Assembly (NCBI GenBank): GCA_038215095.1
Contig: JBBQRG010000038.1
Coordinates: 1 to 30,396 of the forward strand
Reading direction: 5' to 3'
DNA length: 30,396 bases
Source of the DNA: DATACN01 sp038215095
Lineage (GTDB): Bacteria > Actinomycetota > Thermoleophilia > Solirubrobacterales > Thermoleophilaceae
The translations under genes and the position numbers were made by a program. The notes under the pieces are model-generated. The model saw only the letters and a list, made by a program, of their open reading frames with translations, made no database searches and was not told where the DNA came from. Below are positions 7,159 to 15,353 of the stretch, in pieces (position 1 is the stretch's first letter; each line of letters begins with the position of its first letter).

Positions 7159-8874
7159 GTGAGCGTTTCTATCAGTTCGCCCTATGGCCGTGGAGGGCGC
7201 GCAAGTAGGCTGCCGCGCATCGAAGCGGCGGACGCCATCGTGGTGGGTGCTGGGCTGGCCGGGCTGGTGGCCACGGCCGAGCTCGCCGACGCCGGGCGCA
7301 AGGTGATCCTGCTCGACCAGGAGCCGGAGGCCTCGCTTGGCGGCCAGGCGTTCTGGTCCTTCGGCGGGCTGTTCCTCGTGGACACCCCCGAGCAGCGACG
7401 CATGGGCATCCACGACTCACGCGAGCTGGCCCTGCAGGACTGGCTCGGCAGCGCGGGCTTCGACCGCGAGGAGGACAAGTGGCCGCGGCGCTGGGCCGAG
7501 GCCTACGTGGACTTCGCGAGCGGCGAGAAGCGGGCCTGGCTGCACGCCCAGGGCGTTCGCTTCCTCCCCAACCCCGGCTGGGCCGAGCGCGGCGGCTACC
7601 TGGCCACCGGGCACGGCAACTCGGTGCCCCGCTTCCACGTGACCTGGGGCACGGGCCCCGGCGTGCTGAAGCCGTTCGTCCGGCGCGTGCGCGAGGCCGA
7701 GCGCCGCGGGCTGGTGGAGCTGCGCTTCCGCCACCGCGTGAACGAGCTGACCAGCTCCGGCGGCGCCGTGGACGGCGTGCGCGGCGAGCTGCTCGAGCCG
7801 AGCGGCGTGCGCCGCGGCGCGCCCAGCTCGCGGACTAGCGCCGGCGAGTTCGAGCTGAAGGCGCAGGCGGTGCTGGTGACCTCGGGCGGCATCGGCGCCA
7901 ACCACGACCTCGTGCGCAAGAGCTGGCCGAAGCGCCTCGGCGAGCCGCCCGCCCGGATGCTCGCCGGCGTGCCCGACCACGTGGACGGCCGCATGCTCGA
8001 GATCACCGAGTCGGCCGGCGCGAGCATCATCAACCCCGACCGCATGTGGCACTACGTCGAGGGCATCCAGAACTGGAGCCCGATCTGGACCCGCCACGGG
8101 ATCCGCATCCTGCCCGGCCCCTCGCCGCTGTGGTTCGACGCGCGCGGCAACCGGCTGCCCGTGCCGCTGTTCCCCGGCTTCGACACGCTCGGCACGCTCG
8201 AGCACATCATGACCACGGGCTACGACTACACCTGGTTCGTGCTCACCCAGAAGATCATCGAGCGCGAGTTCGCGCTGTCGGGCTCCGAGCAGAACCCGGA
8301 CATCACCGAGCGCAGCGTGCGCAAGGTGCTCCAGAGCCGCGTGGGCGCCGGAGCGCCGCCGCCGGTCGAGGCCTTCAAGGAGCACGGCGCCGACTTCGTG
8401 GTCGAGCGCGACCTCGCCTCGCTGGTGCGCGGCATGAACGCGCTCACCGACGAGCCGCTGATCGACGCCGCCGACCTGGAGCGCCAGATCGTGGCCCGCG
8501 ACAGGGAGATGGACCACCGCTACACGAAGGACCTGCAGGTCACGGCGATCCGCGGCGCGCGCGCCTACATCCCAGACCGCGTCAGCCGCATCGCGGCGCC
8601 GCACAAGATCCTCGACCCCAAGGCGGGTCCGCTGATCGCGGTGAAGCTGTGGATCCTCACGCGCAAGTCGCTTGGCGGCCTCGAGACCGACCTGTCGGGC
8701 CGGGTGCTGCAGCCGGGGGGAGAACCGCTCCCGGGCGTTTACGCGGCCGGCGAGGTGGCCGGCTTCGGCGGCGGGGGCGTGCACGGCTACCGCTCGCTGG
8801 AGGGCACCTTCCTGGGCGGCTGCCTGTTCTCGGGGCGAACCGCCGGGCGCGCGGCCGCAGCCGCGCTGGCCTAG
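7159..8874 (+). CDS. FAD-binding dehydrogenase (fumarate reductase/3-ketosteroid dehydrogenase-like flavoprotein)
   Basis: A flavoprotein of up to 571 residues. The FAD dinucleotide fold is at residues 26-58 (DAIVVGAGLAGLVATAELAD, ending VILLDQEP). The C-terminal FAD signature GVYAAGEVAGFGGGGVHGYR is followed by SLEGTFLGGCLFSGRTAGR. The layout matches the putative FAD-binding dehydrogenase family related to fumarate reductase and ketosteroid dehydrogenase. The physiological substrate is unknown. The GTG at 7159 has AAGGGAG only a few bases upstream; the first 25 residues are not conserved-looking, so the true start may be slightly downstream. The stop shares CTAG with the convergent gene. Confidence 0.88.
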   Translation: MSVSISSPYGRGGRASRLPRIEAADAIVVGAGLAGLVATAELADAGRKVILLDQEPEASLGGQAFWSFGGLFLVDTPEQRRMGIHDSRELALQDWLGSAGFDREEDKWPRRWAEAYVDFASGEKRAWLHAQGVRFLPNPGWAERGGYLATGHGNSVPRFHVTWGTGPGVLKPFVRRVREAERRGLVELRFRHRVNELTSSGGAVDGVRGELLEPSGVRRGAPSSRTSAGEFELKAQAVLVTSGGIGANHDLVRKSWPKRLGEPPARMLAGVPDHVDGRMLEITESAGASIINPDRMWHYVEGIQNWSPIWTRHGIRILPGPSPLWFDARGNRLPVPLFPGFDTLGTLEHIMTTGYDYTWFVLTQKIIEREFALSGSEQNPDITERSVRKVLQSRVGAGAPPPVEAFKEHGADFVVERDLASLVRGMNALTDEPLIDAADLERQIVARDREMDHRYTKDLQVTAIRGARAYIPDRVSRIAAPHKILDPKAGPLIAVKLWILTRKSLGGLETDLSGRVLQPGGEPLPGVYAAGEVAGFGGGGVHGYRSLEGTFLGGCLFSGRTAGRAAAAALA

Positions 8875-9662
8875 CTCTCGTCGTCGAAGTGCACGCCGGT
8901 GGGCGCGCGCTTCGGCGCCGGGCGCGCGGGCGCCTGGTGCACGGGAGCCGGGTGGGCCACGGGCTGGCGCGGCGCCACCTTCGGCGCGGGCGTCGGCGTG
9001 TGCTTGGCCGGCGTGGTCGGCTTGGCCACGGCCTTCGGTGCCGGGGCGGGAGCGGCTTTCGCCTTGTGCTTGCGGGCGGCTGCCGCGCGGCGTCGAGCCG
9101 CGGCCCTGCGCCGTGCTGCCGCCCGGCGTCGTGCCGCCGCCTTCGCGCGGTGGGTGTGCTCCCTACGTGCCCGGGCGCGCGCGGCCGCCTTGGCGGCGCG
9201 CTCGCGGGCCTGGGCGTCGACCACGCCCGCGGGCGGCGCCGCGGCCGGCTTGCCGGAGCTCGCCGTGGCCGGGCTGGGGTCTGATCCCGTCGAGATGATC
9301 GCGGCGGAGGCGCCGGCGGCCAGCATCAGCGCTAGCACCGCGGCCGACACGACCAGCACTCGCCGGCTGCCCGGCATCCGTCCCGGGAGCTCAGCGAGCG
9401 CCGCGGCGCGGTCGGCCACGAGCTCGCGGGCTATGTGCAGGCGAAAGCGGTAGTAGGGAATGCGCTCGCGCACGCGCCTCGGCGTCGTGCCGATCAGCCA
9501 GAGCCGGTCGATCATGCGCTCGTAGGCCAACTCGCGGCGGCGCCGCAGGGTGGGCACGCTCTCACGCACGCGCTTCGGGGCCAAGGCGGCGCGCGACAGC
9601 GAGTCGCGTGCGGAGTCGGAGGCGTGCTCTGCCGTCACGCGCACGCGCTCCTTCGTCGTCAC
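8871..9662 (-). CDS. Single-pass membrane protein with long Ala/Arg/Lys-rich tail
   Basis: A 263-residue protein starting at a GTG (VTTKERVRVTAEHASDS) that overlaps the upstream PKD gene stop by 4 bp. Residues 1-95 are basic and helical (RMIDRLWLIGTTPRRVRERI). One transmembrane segment follows (VLVVSAAVLALMLAAGASAAII, about 99-120). The C-terminal 140 residues are low-complexity: Ala/Pro-rich, then RRRAAA units repeated about every 6 residues, then K/A/P/H-rich sequence ending FDDES. The tail resembles histone H1-like or AlgP-like sequences. Topology by charge would place the tail outside the membrane, where it might bind acidic wall polymers; this is inference. No enzymatic domain is visible. 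Confidence 0.75.
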   Translation of the reverse strand: MTTKERVRVTAEHASDSARDSLSRAALAPKRVRESVPTLRRRRELAYERMIDRLWLIGTTPRRVRERIPYYRFRLHIARELVADRAAALAELPGRMPGSRRVLVVSAAVLALMLAAGASAAIISTGSDPSPATASSGKPAAAPPAGVVDAQARERAAKAAARARARREHTHRAKAAARRRAAARRRAAARRRAAAARKHKAKAAPAPAPKAVAKPTTPAKHTPTPAPKVAPRQPVAHPAPVHQAPARPAPKRAPTGVHFDDES

Positions 9663-11248
9663 TGCGGGCACCTCTTGACCTTGGCTACCGCGACGGCGGT
9701 GCAGCTGTCGACCCGCCTGGGCGGCTTCAGCCTGCCGCGCACGTTGAAGCGCGTGTACTTGCCGATCGCTCCGGAGCGGGTCACGAACACCTCGACAACG
9801 GTACCCGTGCGCAGGTGGCGCTTCTTGAAGCCGGGCACGCGGACGCGCCGCAGCTTGCCGTGGACCGTGAAGGCCTTGCGCTTGTAGGGGCAGCCCTTGC
9901 CCTTCCCCTTGCACAGAATCGTGACGCGCGTGGAGTGGCCAGTGCGGACGCTGAGCAGGTCGATGAGCACGCCCTTCGTGGTGGTCACGCCGCTGATGCG
10001 CACGAGCGGGAAGGGCTTGAGCAGCTTGGGCGAGATCGGCTTGGTGGCCGGCGGCGCGGTCGGCGACGGGGACGTGAAGGGCGCGGGTGCGGGCCTCGTC
10101 TTCACCGTGAAGGTGGTGGACACCGTGGTCTTCGAGCCGTCGTCGTCGGTCGCCTCGAGCGACACCTTGTGCTTGCCCACGGTGGAGAAGGTCACGTGCA
10201 CGTGCCTGCCGGTGGCGTCGTCGAAGGCGCCGTCGTTGTTGAGGTCCCAGCGCTCGGAGCTGATGGTGCCGTCGCTGTCGCTCGACGTCGAGTTCAGGCT
10301 CACCTGCTCGCCGACGTAGGGATCCGAGGGTGAGAAATTGAACGCCGCCGTCGGGGGCCGGTTGCGCACCGCGACCTCGTGCGAGGCCGAGCGCTTGGCG
10401 CCCTGGTCGTCGGTCACGGTCAGCGTGACCATCGGCGTGCCGGGGCGCGACCAGCTGCGGCTGGTCGTCGGGCCTGTGGCGTCGGTGGCGCCGTCGCCGT
10501 TGAAGTCCCAGGCGTAGCTCGCGATGCTGCCGTCAGGGTCCGTCGAGCTGGAGCTGAAGGTGACCGGCGCGCCGCTGTCCACGTCGCTCGCGCTCAGCCC
10601 GAAGGCGGGCTGCGGCGGGCGGTTGTTCACGGTGATGTCGTGTGAGACGGTGCGCACGCTGCCGCCGCTGTCGGTCACGCGCAGGGAGACCGTGTGCGTC
10701 CCGTTGGTGCTCCAGCTCGTGGTGACCACCTGGCCGCTCTTGTCGCCGAAGGTGCCGTTGTTGTCGAGGTCCCAGGACTCGGCGATCGGGCGGCCGTCGG
10801 GGTCGCTCGAGCTCGAGGTCAGCGTGACCGCCTGGCCGGTGTCCACCGCCGACGGGCTCGAGGAGAAGGCCGCGACGGGGGCGCGGTTGGCGGCCACGGT
10901 GATCGTCTTCGAGGTGCTGCGCCACCAGCCGTCGTCGTCCATCACGAGCAGCCGGACCCTGTAGTCGCCGGCCTCCGAGAAGGTGCGCGTGGCGGTGGTG
11001 GCCTGGCCGTCGTCGTAGTGCCCGTCGTTGTCGAGGTCCCAGGACTGATAGGTGATCGAGCCCTGGGCGTCCGAGGAGGTCGAGCTGAACGTCACCGTCT
11101 CCCCCGCCACCGGCGCCGCAGGCGAGACCGTGTAGGCGGCGGTGGGCGGCACGTTGTCGGAGGCGTGGGCCACCGGGGCGGCCAGCGCCAGCGACGCGGC
11201 TACGAGCAGCGCGAGCTGCGGGATTCGTGTGGGAAGAGTGGAGGTCAC
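9659..11248 (-). CDS. Exported protein with four PKD domains
   Basis: The GTG at 11248 gives 529 residues with a signal peptide (TRIPQLALLVAASLALAAPVAHA). Four tandem PKD-type immunoglobulin-like repeats follow, each with the conserved core W/F-D-L/F-(D/N)-N/G-D-G, for example SWDLDNDG, SWDLDNNG, AWDFNGDG and RWDLNNDG. After a Pro/Thr-rich linker comes a C-terminal beta-rich domain of about 120 residues with basic patches and cysteines (CKGKGKGCPYKRK). PKD proteins are usually surface or secreted and mediate protein or sugar contacts. A TTG at 11299 is an alternative start. It is translationally coupled to the downstream basic-tail membrane protein. Confidence 0.88.
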   Translation of the reverse strand: MTSTLPTRIPQLALLVAASLALAAPVAHASDNVPPTAAYTVSPAAPVAGETVTFSSTSSDAQGSITYQSWDLDNDGHYDDGQATTATRTFSEAGDYRVRLLVMDDDGWWRSTSKTITVAANRAPVAAFSSSPSAVDTGQAVTLTSSSSDPDGRPIAESWDLDNNGTFGDKSGQVVTTSWSTNGTHTVSLRVTDSGGSVRTVSHDITVNNRPPQPAFGLSASDVDSGAPVTFSSSSTDPDGSIASYAWDFNGDGATDATGPTTSRSWSRPGTPMVTLTVTDDQGAKRSASHEVAVRNRPPTAAFNFSPSDPYVGEQVSLNSTSSDSDGTISSERWDLNNDGAFDDATGRHVHVTFSTVGKHKVSLEATDDDGSKTTVSTTFTVKTRPAPAPFTSPSPTAPPATKPISPKLLKPFPLVRISGVTTTKGVLIDLLSVRTGHSTRVTILCKGKGKGCPYKRKAFTVHGKLRRVRVPGFKKRHLRTGTVVEVFVTRSGAIGKYTRFNVRGRLKPPRRVDSCTAVAVAKVKRCPQ

Positions 11249-11314
11249 CTCGGCCAAGGTATGTCCGATATCCCGCTTTCGCCACCGGAAAGGGGCCAAC
11301 TGGACAAAGGGATG

Positions 11315-11329
11315 ATATGACGGTCATAT
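11315..11329. promoter_or_regulatory. 15-bp palindrome overlapping the PEP mutase-like start codon
   Basis: ATATGAC-G-GTCATAT is a perfect inverted repeat with 7-bp arms and a one-base centre; its right arm runs into the ATG at 11328. It lies in the 79-bp divergent region shared with the PKD gene. The nearest Shine-Dalgarno-like sequence (AAAGG, 11306-11310) is about 17 bases from the ATG, so the palindrome replaces the normal initiation spacing. It could be an operator; that is inference. Confidence 0.5.
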
Positions 11330-12107
11330 GCCCCCTACGCAGCAGGAAAGGGCAGCCGCCTTCCGCTCGCTCCACGAGGGCGAGCCGTTCGTGATCCCGA
11401 ATCCCTGGGACGCGGGCTCGGCCAGGGTCATGGAGAACCTGGGCTTCAAGGCGATCGCCACCACCAGCTCAGGCTTCGCCTTCACGCTGGGCCGCCGCGA
11501 CGGCGAGGTCAGCCTCGACGAGGTGGTGGCGCACGTGCGGACGCTCTGCGGTGCCAGCGCGCTGCCCGTCTCGGTGGACCTCGAGAACGGCTTCGGGCCG
11601 CAGCCCTCGGACGCCGCGAACGCAATCCGGCGCGTGGCCGAGGCCGGCGCCGTGGGCGGCTCGATCGAGGATTATTCGGGCGATGCCGGCATCTATGAGC
11701 TCGGCGAGGCCGTGGAGCGGGTGAGCGCGGCCGTCGAGGCGGCGCGCGCGCTCGACTTCCCGTTCACCCTGACCGCCCGCGCCGAGAACCAGATCCGCGG
11801 CAACCCGGACCTCGACGACACGATCGCCCGCCTTCAGGCCTACGAGCAGGCCGGAGCCGACGTGGTCTACGCCCCCGGGCTGCGCGACGCCGGTCAGATC
11901 CGCGCCGTGGCCGAGGCCACCTCCAAGCCGCTCAACGTCCTCGCCCACAAGCGCCTGTCGATGAGCGAGATCGCCGCCGCCGGGGGTCGGCGGGTCAGCG
12001 TGGGCGGCAGCCTCGCCTGGGTCGCCGCGGCGGCGCTGGTGGCCGCCGCCGAGCAGATCCGCGACAGCGGCGACTTCTCGTCGCTCACCGGGCGGCCGCC
12101 GCTATGA
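11328..12107 (+). CDS. Isocitrate lyase/PEP mutase-family protein
   Basis: A 259-residue TIM-barrel protein of the oxaloacetate-decarboxylase/PEP-mutase-like group, which makes or breaks C-C or P-C bonds next to an alpha-keto acid. Visible signatures are FVIPNPWDAGSARVMENLGF near the N-terminus, the metal-site strands VDLENGFG and GSIEDYSGD, and the end strand ADVVYAPGLRDAGQIRAV. The canonical isocitrate-lyase KKCGH loop is absent, which argues against a true isocitrate lyase. The stop overlaps the start of the VOC gene by 4 bp, so the two may handle related metabolites. The exact reaction cannot be assigned. Confidence 0.9.
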   Translation: MPPTQQERAAAFRSLHEGEPFVIPNPWDAGSARVMENLGFKAIATTSSGFAFTLGRRDGEVSLDEVVAHVRTLCGASALPVSVDLENGFGPQPSDAANAIRRVAEAGAVGGSIEDYSGDAGIYELGEAVERVSAAVEAARALDFPFTLTARAENQIRGNPDLDDTIARLQAYEQAGADVVYAPGLRDAGQIRAVAEATSKPLNVLAHKRLSMSEIAAAGGRRVSVGGSLAWVAAAALVAAAEQIRDSGDFSSLTGRPPL

Positions 12108-12496
12108 GCCTGAGCCGCTACAGGGTGGGCGCGGCTGCGGCGGTGTCGGAAATGGCCCGCGCACGGGAGTTCTACGAGGGCAAGCTCGGCCTCGAGGTGG
12201 GCACCGACTCCGGCGACAACGTGGCCTACCAGTGCGGCGAGGGGACGCTGTTCCACGTGTACCTGTCGCCGGACCACGCCGGCAAGTCCACCGCGACCCT
12301 GGCCGGCTGGCTCGTGGACGACATCGAAACGGTCGTCGACGAGCTCGGCGCGAAGGGCGTGGAGTTCGAGCAGTACGACCAGAGCGGGATCGTGACCGAC
12401 GAGAAGGGCATCGCGACCTTCGAGGGCGACGCAAAGGTCGCCTACTTCAAGGACCCGGACGGCAACACGCTGTCGATCGCCCAGGGCCCGCGCTAG
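12104..12496 (+). CDS. VOC (glyoxalase/dioxygenase-fold) family protein
   Basis: A 130-residue single VOC module pair. The first half opens RARVFYE-like (EMARAREFYEGKLGLEV) and the second ends with the family's KDPDGNTLSIAQ signature. Metal-ligand candidates are His near FHVYLS and Glu in TFEGDAKVAYFKD. Such proteins include glyoxalase I, fosfomycin-resistance enzymes and extradiol dioxygenases, and the specific reaction is unknown. The ATG overlaps the PEP mutase-like gene's stop (ATGA). Confidence 0.9.
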   Translation: MSLSRYRVGAAAAVSEMARAREFYEGKLGLEVGTDSGDNVAYQCGEGTLFHVYLSPDHAGKSTATLAGWLVDDIETVVDELGAKGVEFEQYDQSGIVTDEKGIATFEGDAKVAYFKDPDGNTLSIAQGPR

Positions 12497-12513
12497 GCGC
12501 CCAGCCAGTCGAG

Positions 12514-13125
12514 CTACTGCGAGGGGCGCTCGGCCATCTGTCCAGCGCCGGTCAGCACCGCCCTCCTTGCCGCCAGCGCCCGCGCGCCGCGGATGTCGTC
12601 CGGCTGCAGCGGGTGTCTGAGCCAGTAGGCGAGCGAGTGGGGGCGGCAGCGGGTGGGCGCGCCGGTGGCGCTGATGTTCCCCGGGTTCATCAGGGCGCAG
12701 CGGCGGGGCTCGTGGCCCAGCCCGAGCACGTGGCCGAACTCGTGGGCTGTGATCAGCACCATCAGCCCGGAGGGGCAGCTTCCGACGTGGAGCCAGCTCA
12801 GCTGCGGGCCCGGGTAGCCCGTAATGGCGTTACCGCGGCAGTGAGTCCAGTTGCCGCTCACCAGCACCTCGGCGGCGGACGTGGGGCTGCGAACGAAACG
12901 AACGCCCACGCGGGCGCGATTCCAGACCCTGGCGGCCCGGTCGACGATCGCGTCGGCCCTGGCCCCGCCGGTGGAGTAGTAGCTCAGGGTGCGGCCCGGC
13001 CAGGGCTGCCCCACGATCCGGTAGGCCGAGGCCCCCGGCGCGGCCGCGCCCCAGATGGCGGCAGCGAGAAAAGGGATCATCACCAGGGTCCTGACGCGTC
13101 CCCAGCGGGCACAGAGCGAGGGCAA
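12514..13125 (-). CDS. Secreted matrixin-like zinc metalloprotease
   Basis: A small (203-residue) protein. An N-terminal signal region (LVMIPFLAAAIWGAAAPGASA, about residues 14-34) is followed by a compact metzincin domain. The zinc site HEFGHVLGLGH is at residues 128-138 with catalytic Glu129, and the Met-turn is CALMNP with Met146. Four to six cysteines suggest disulfides, consistent with export. The TTG at 13125 keeps the basic N-region (RWGRVR) of the signal peptide; an ATG at 13080 is an alternative start. Peptide substrate unknown. It is convergent with the VOC gene. Confidence 0.85.
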   Translation of the reverse strand: MPSLCARWGRVRTLVMIPFLAAAIWGAAAPGASAYRIVGQPWPGRTLSYYSTGGARADAIVDRAARVWNRARVGVRFVRSPTSAAEVLVSGNWTHCRGNAITGYPGPQLSWLHVGSCPSGLMVLITAHEFGHVLGLGHEPRRCALMNPGNISATGAPTRCRPHSLAYWLRHPLQPDDIRGARALAARRAVLTGAGQMAERPSQ

Positions 13126-13167
13126 GAGGCGAGCCTAATCGCGATTGCCCCGTATCGCCAGTAGATG

Positions 13168-13722
13168 TCAAGGCGGCAGGCTGAGGCCGTTGAGGTACCA
13201 GAGGGCGCTCGTGTACCAGAGCACCGCCACGCCGGTGAGAAGCGCGCCGCCCGCCAGCGGCAGGGCCCAGCCCGGCAGGCGCTTCGAGTGGACCACCGTG
13301 AGCTTCGCCGCGAGCGCTCCGTAGAGAAACACGCCGGCCAGCGAGTGCACGGCTACCCGGGCGTCGACGGTCTGGATGCCGTAGGCGAACATGCAGTGGT
13401 AGGCCACCGGAAGGGTGATCAGGATGAGAGCCGCACCGGCTAGCCGGTGCACGCGTCCCAGGCGGCGCGGCGGCGCCGGCGCGCGCGGCACCTTCCGGTA
13501 CATCCACAGCGCGGTGCTGAGCTGGAAGAGCGCGACGGCGATGGCCGCGGTGGCGAGCCACGACTTGAGCTGCAGCGTGTCCATGGCGGTGCGCCCGAAC
13601 AGGCCGGTGCCGGAGTAGTCGGGCGTGTGGCTCGTGCCGAACGCGTAGATCGCTCCGCCCACCGCGAGTCCCAGCAGGAGCGGGGTAAGCGACTTCAACC
13701 CTGGGCGGGGCGTCGTTGGCAC
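13168..13722 (-). CDS. DUF6529-like integral membrane protein (full-length copy)
   Basis: A 184-residue protein with about five hydrophobic segments (LTPLLLGLAVGGAIYAF, SWLATAAIAVALFQLSTAL, LAGAALILITLPVAYHCMF, VAVHSLAGVFLYGALAAK, ALPLAGGALLTGVAVLWY). Histidines sit in or near the helices (RVHRLAG, YHCMF, VHSLAG), in the manner of cytochrome b561-like haem proteins. The loop FGTSHTPDYSGTGLFGR is the most distinctive stretch. Function is not established; the His spacing suggests haem binding, which is inference. A truncated second copy of the first third lies at 23578-23796. Confidence 0.8.
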   Translation of the reverse strand: MPTTPRPGLKSLTPLLLGLAVGGAIYAFGTSHTPDYSGTGLFGRTAMDTLQLKSWLATAAIAVALFQLSTALWMYRKVPRAPAPPRRLGRVHRLAGAALILITLPVAYHCMFAYGIQTVDARVAVHSLAGVFLYGALAAKLTVVHSKRLPGWALPLAGGALLTGVAVLWYTSALWYLNGLSLPP

Positions 13723-13773
13723 TTCTCCTACAAGGACGCCGCCGGCGCCCGATGCTTCCCCGGCGCTTTGGGG

Positions 13774-15168
13774 CTAGCCCGCCGTCGGCGGGATGTTCTG
13801 GTTGTGCCGGAAGAGGTTCTGGGGGTCCCACTCGTCCTTGAGCGCTTGCAGCCGCTGGTACTTCTCCGTCCCGAAGGCGGCCTCCACGCGGCCGATGCCC
13901 TCGTCGCCGATGAAGTTCAGGTAGGCCCGGCCCGTCGTCCACGGCTTCATCGCCGTGGCCAGCCCGCGCGTGTAGGCGATGTTCTGCTCGGTGTCCGCCG
14001 GATCTGGCCACATCGACAGGTAGTGGATGTTCCACGGCGCGCTGCGCTGGCCGAATGCCATGGCCTCGTCGTCGACCCGCGAGACGGCGCCGCCCCCGGG
14101 CACGACGATGATCTGCGTAAGCGGCGAGACAGGGTTGGTGGCGTGCTCCACGAGCACGTCCACTGCCTCGTCGGGCAGCTCGGCCAGGAAGTCCGCGGTC
14201 CAGTAGTTCTGCATGCCCTTCGGGTTCGGGGGGTCGAGCAGCTGCTGCACCGCGACGTAGGGCATCGGCTGGACCGCGTCCAGCGCCGGCGGCCCGAACT
14301 CCCGCAGCGGGCGCATCTGCTCCTCCCCCTCCTCCGGCGGCCCGGCGTAGCAGACCACCACCCCCAAAACCGGCTTTCCGCGAGCCGGCTCCGGCACGAA
14401 GTCCGCGGGAGGCGCGGTGATGAACGCCAGGCCGGTGCCCACCTCGTCGGGGGCGGACAGCATGAAGTCGCGGTAGAAGCGCGTCAGCTCGCCGGCCATC
14501 TCGGCCGGGTACAACAGCATGCCGCCCAGCACCATCGGGCCGATCTGGTGGAGCTGGAAGTGGAAGGCGGTCACCACGCCGAAGTTGCCGCCGCCTCCCC
14601 GCAGGCCCCAGAACAGCTCGGCGTTTTCGTCCTGGCTGGCCGTGACCTTGCTGCCGTCCGCTGTGACCACGTCGGCCGCGATCAGGCTGTCGCAGCTGAA
14701 GCCGCACTTGCGGTCGAGCCAGCCGCTGCCGCTGCCCAGCGTGAGCCCGCCGACGCCGGTGTCCGACACGCGGCCGCCCGTGACGGCCAGGCCGTGCTCC
14801 TGGGTGGCGGCGTCGACAACGCCCCAGGTGGCCCCGCCCTCGACGCGAGCCGTGCGGGCCTCCGGGTCCACCTGGACCCCGTTCATGCGGCGCAGGTCGA
14901 TACAGATCCCCGCGTCCACCACCGCGGAGCCCGTGACCCCGTGGCCACCGCCGTAGACCGACAGCGGCAGGTCCTGCTCGCGCGCGAGGTTGACCGCCGC
15001 GACCACGTCGTCGGCATTTCCGCAGCGGGCGATGATCGCCGGGCTCCGGTCGATCATCCCGTTGAAGACCTGGCGGGCGTCGTCGTAGCCGGCGTCGCCC
15101 GGATTCAGGACCTCACCGCCGAAGTCGGGAAGCTCGAACCCTGAGGTGACGGCAGTCTCGTCCGACAT
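13774..15168 (-). CDS. FAD-binding oxidoreductase, berberine bridge enzyme (BBE) type
   Basis: A 464-residue flavoenzyme of the VAO/PCMH superfamily. The FAD domain contains YGGGHGVTG with His76 and RKCGFSCDSL with Cys159, the two positions that carry the bicovalent flavin in BBE-like oxidases; GGLTLGSGSGWL lies between. The C-terminal BBE domain ends YQRLQALKDEWDPQNLFRHNQNI, as expected. Substrates in the family range from sugars to alkaloids and polyketides and cannot be told here. No twin-arginine or Sec signal is seen. The start was chosen because AAGGAG lies 9 bases before the ATG at 15168; a second ATG at 15177 would touch the ribosome-binding site. Confidence 0.9.
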   Translation of the reverse strand: MSDETAVTSGFELPDFGGEVLNPGDAGYDDARQVFNGMIDRSPAIIARCGNADDVVAAVNLAREQDLPLSVYGGGHGVTGSAVVDAGICIDLRRMNGVQVDPEARTARVEGGATWGVVDAATQEHGLAVTGGRVSDTGVGGLTLGSGSGWLDRKCGFSCDSLIAADVVTADGSKVTASQDENAELFWGLRGGGGNFGVVTAFHFQLHQIGPMVLGGMLLYPAEMAGELTRFYRDFMLSAPDEVGTGLAFITAPPADFVPEPARGKPVLGVVVCYAGPPEEGEEQMRPLREFGPPALDAVQPMPYVAVQQLLDPPNPKGMQNYWTADFLAELPDEAVDVLVEHATNPVSPLTQIIVVPGGGAVSRVDDEAMAFGQRSAPWNIHYLSMWPDPADTEQNIAYTRGLATAMKPWTTGRAYLNFIGDEGIGRVEAAFGTEKYQRLQALKDEWDPQNLFRHNQNIPPTAG

Positions 15169-15177
15169 CGGTGACAT

Positions 15178-15183
15178 CTCCTT
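15178..15183 (-). promoter_or_regulatory. Ribosome-binding site deciding the BBE-type gene start
   Basis: On the minus strand AAGGAG is followed directly by an in-frame ATG at 15177 and, 9 bases away, by a second in-frame ATG at 15168. Only the second has workable spacing. Confidence 0.7.
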
Positions 15184-15353
15184 CGTCGTCTTTTCGCCCC
15201 GCTCGAGCGAACCTAACGCACCGGCTCCGCCCGGCGCTAGGGCAAAGAGCCGCTAGCCGAAGTCCACGCCGGCGATGATCCCGGCGGCGGTGCTGCCAGA
15301 GGTCCTTCAGCCCGTGGCCGCCCCCCAGAGCACCGGCGCGGGAATTCGGCGCG

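Noticed and set aside
7417..8784. 455-codon open frame antisense to the FAD dehydrogenase
   Set aside because: His/Ala/Arg-rich shadow of codon bias; the sense frame has clear FAD motifs and covers the same bases.
9079..9150. Short repeats as a possible CRISPR or tandem DNA array
   Set aside because: The repeats encode RRRAAA units within a gene, have no spacers and are imperfect at DNA level.
13447..15144. 565-codon plus-strand frame opposite the DUF6529 and BBE-type genes
   Set aside because: It spans two real genes and the gap between them, and has no recognisable domain.
15253..15300. Minus-strand sequence reading STAAGIIAGVDFG-stop, resembling a protein C-terminus
   Set aside because: Too short to assign and no other part of a gene can be traced upstream; possibly a relic of a lost gene.
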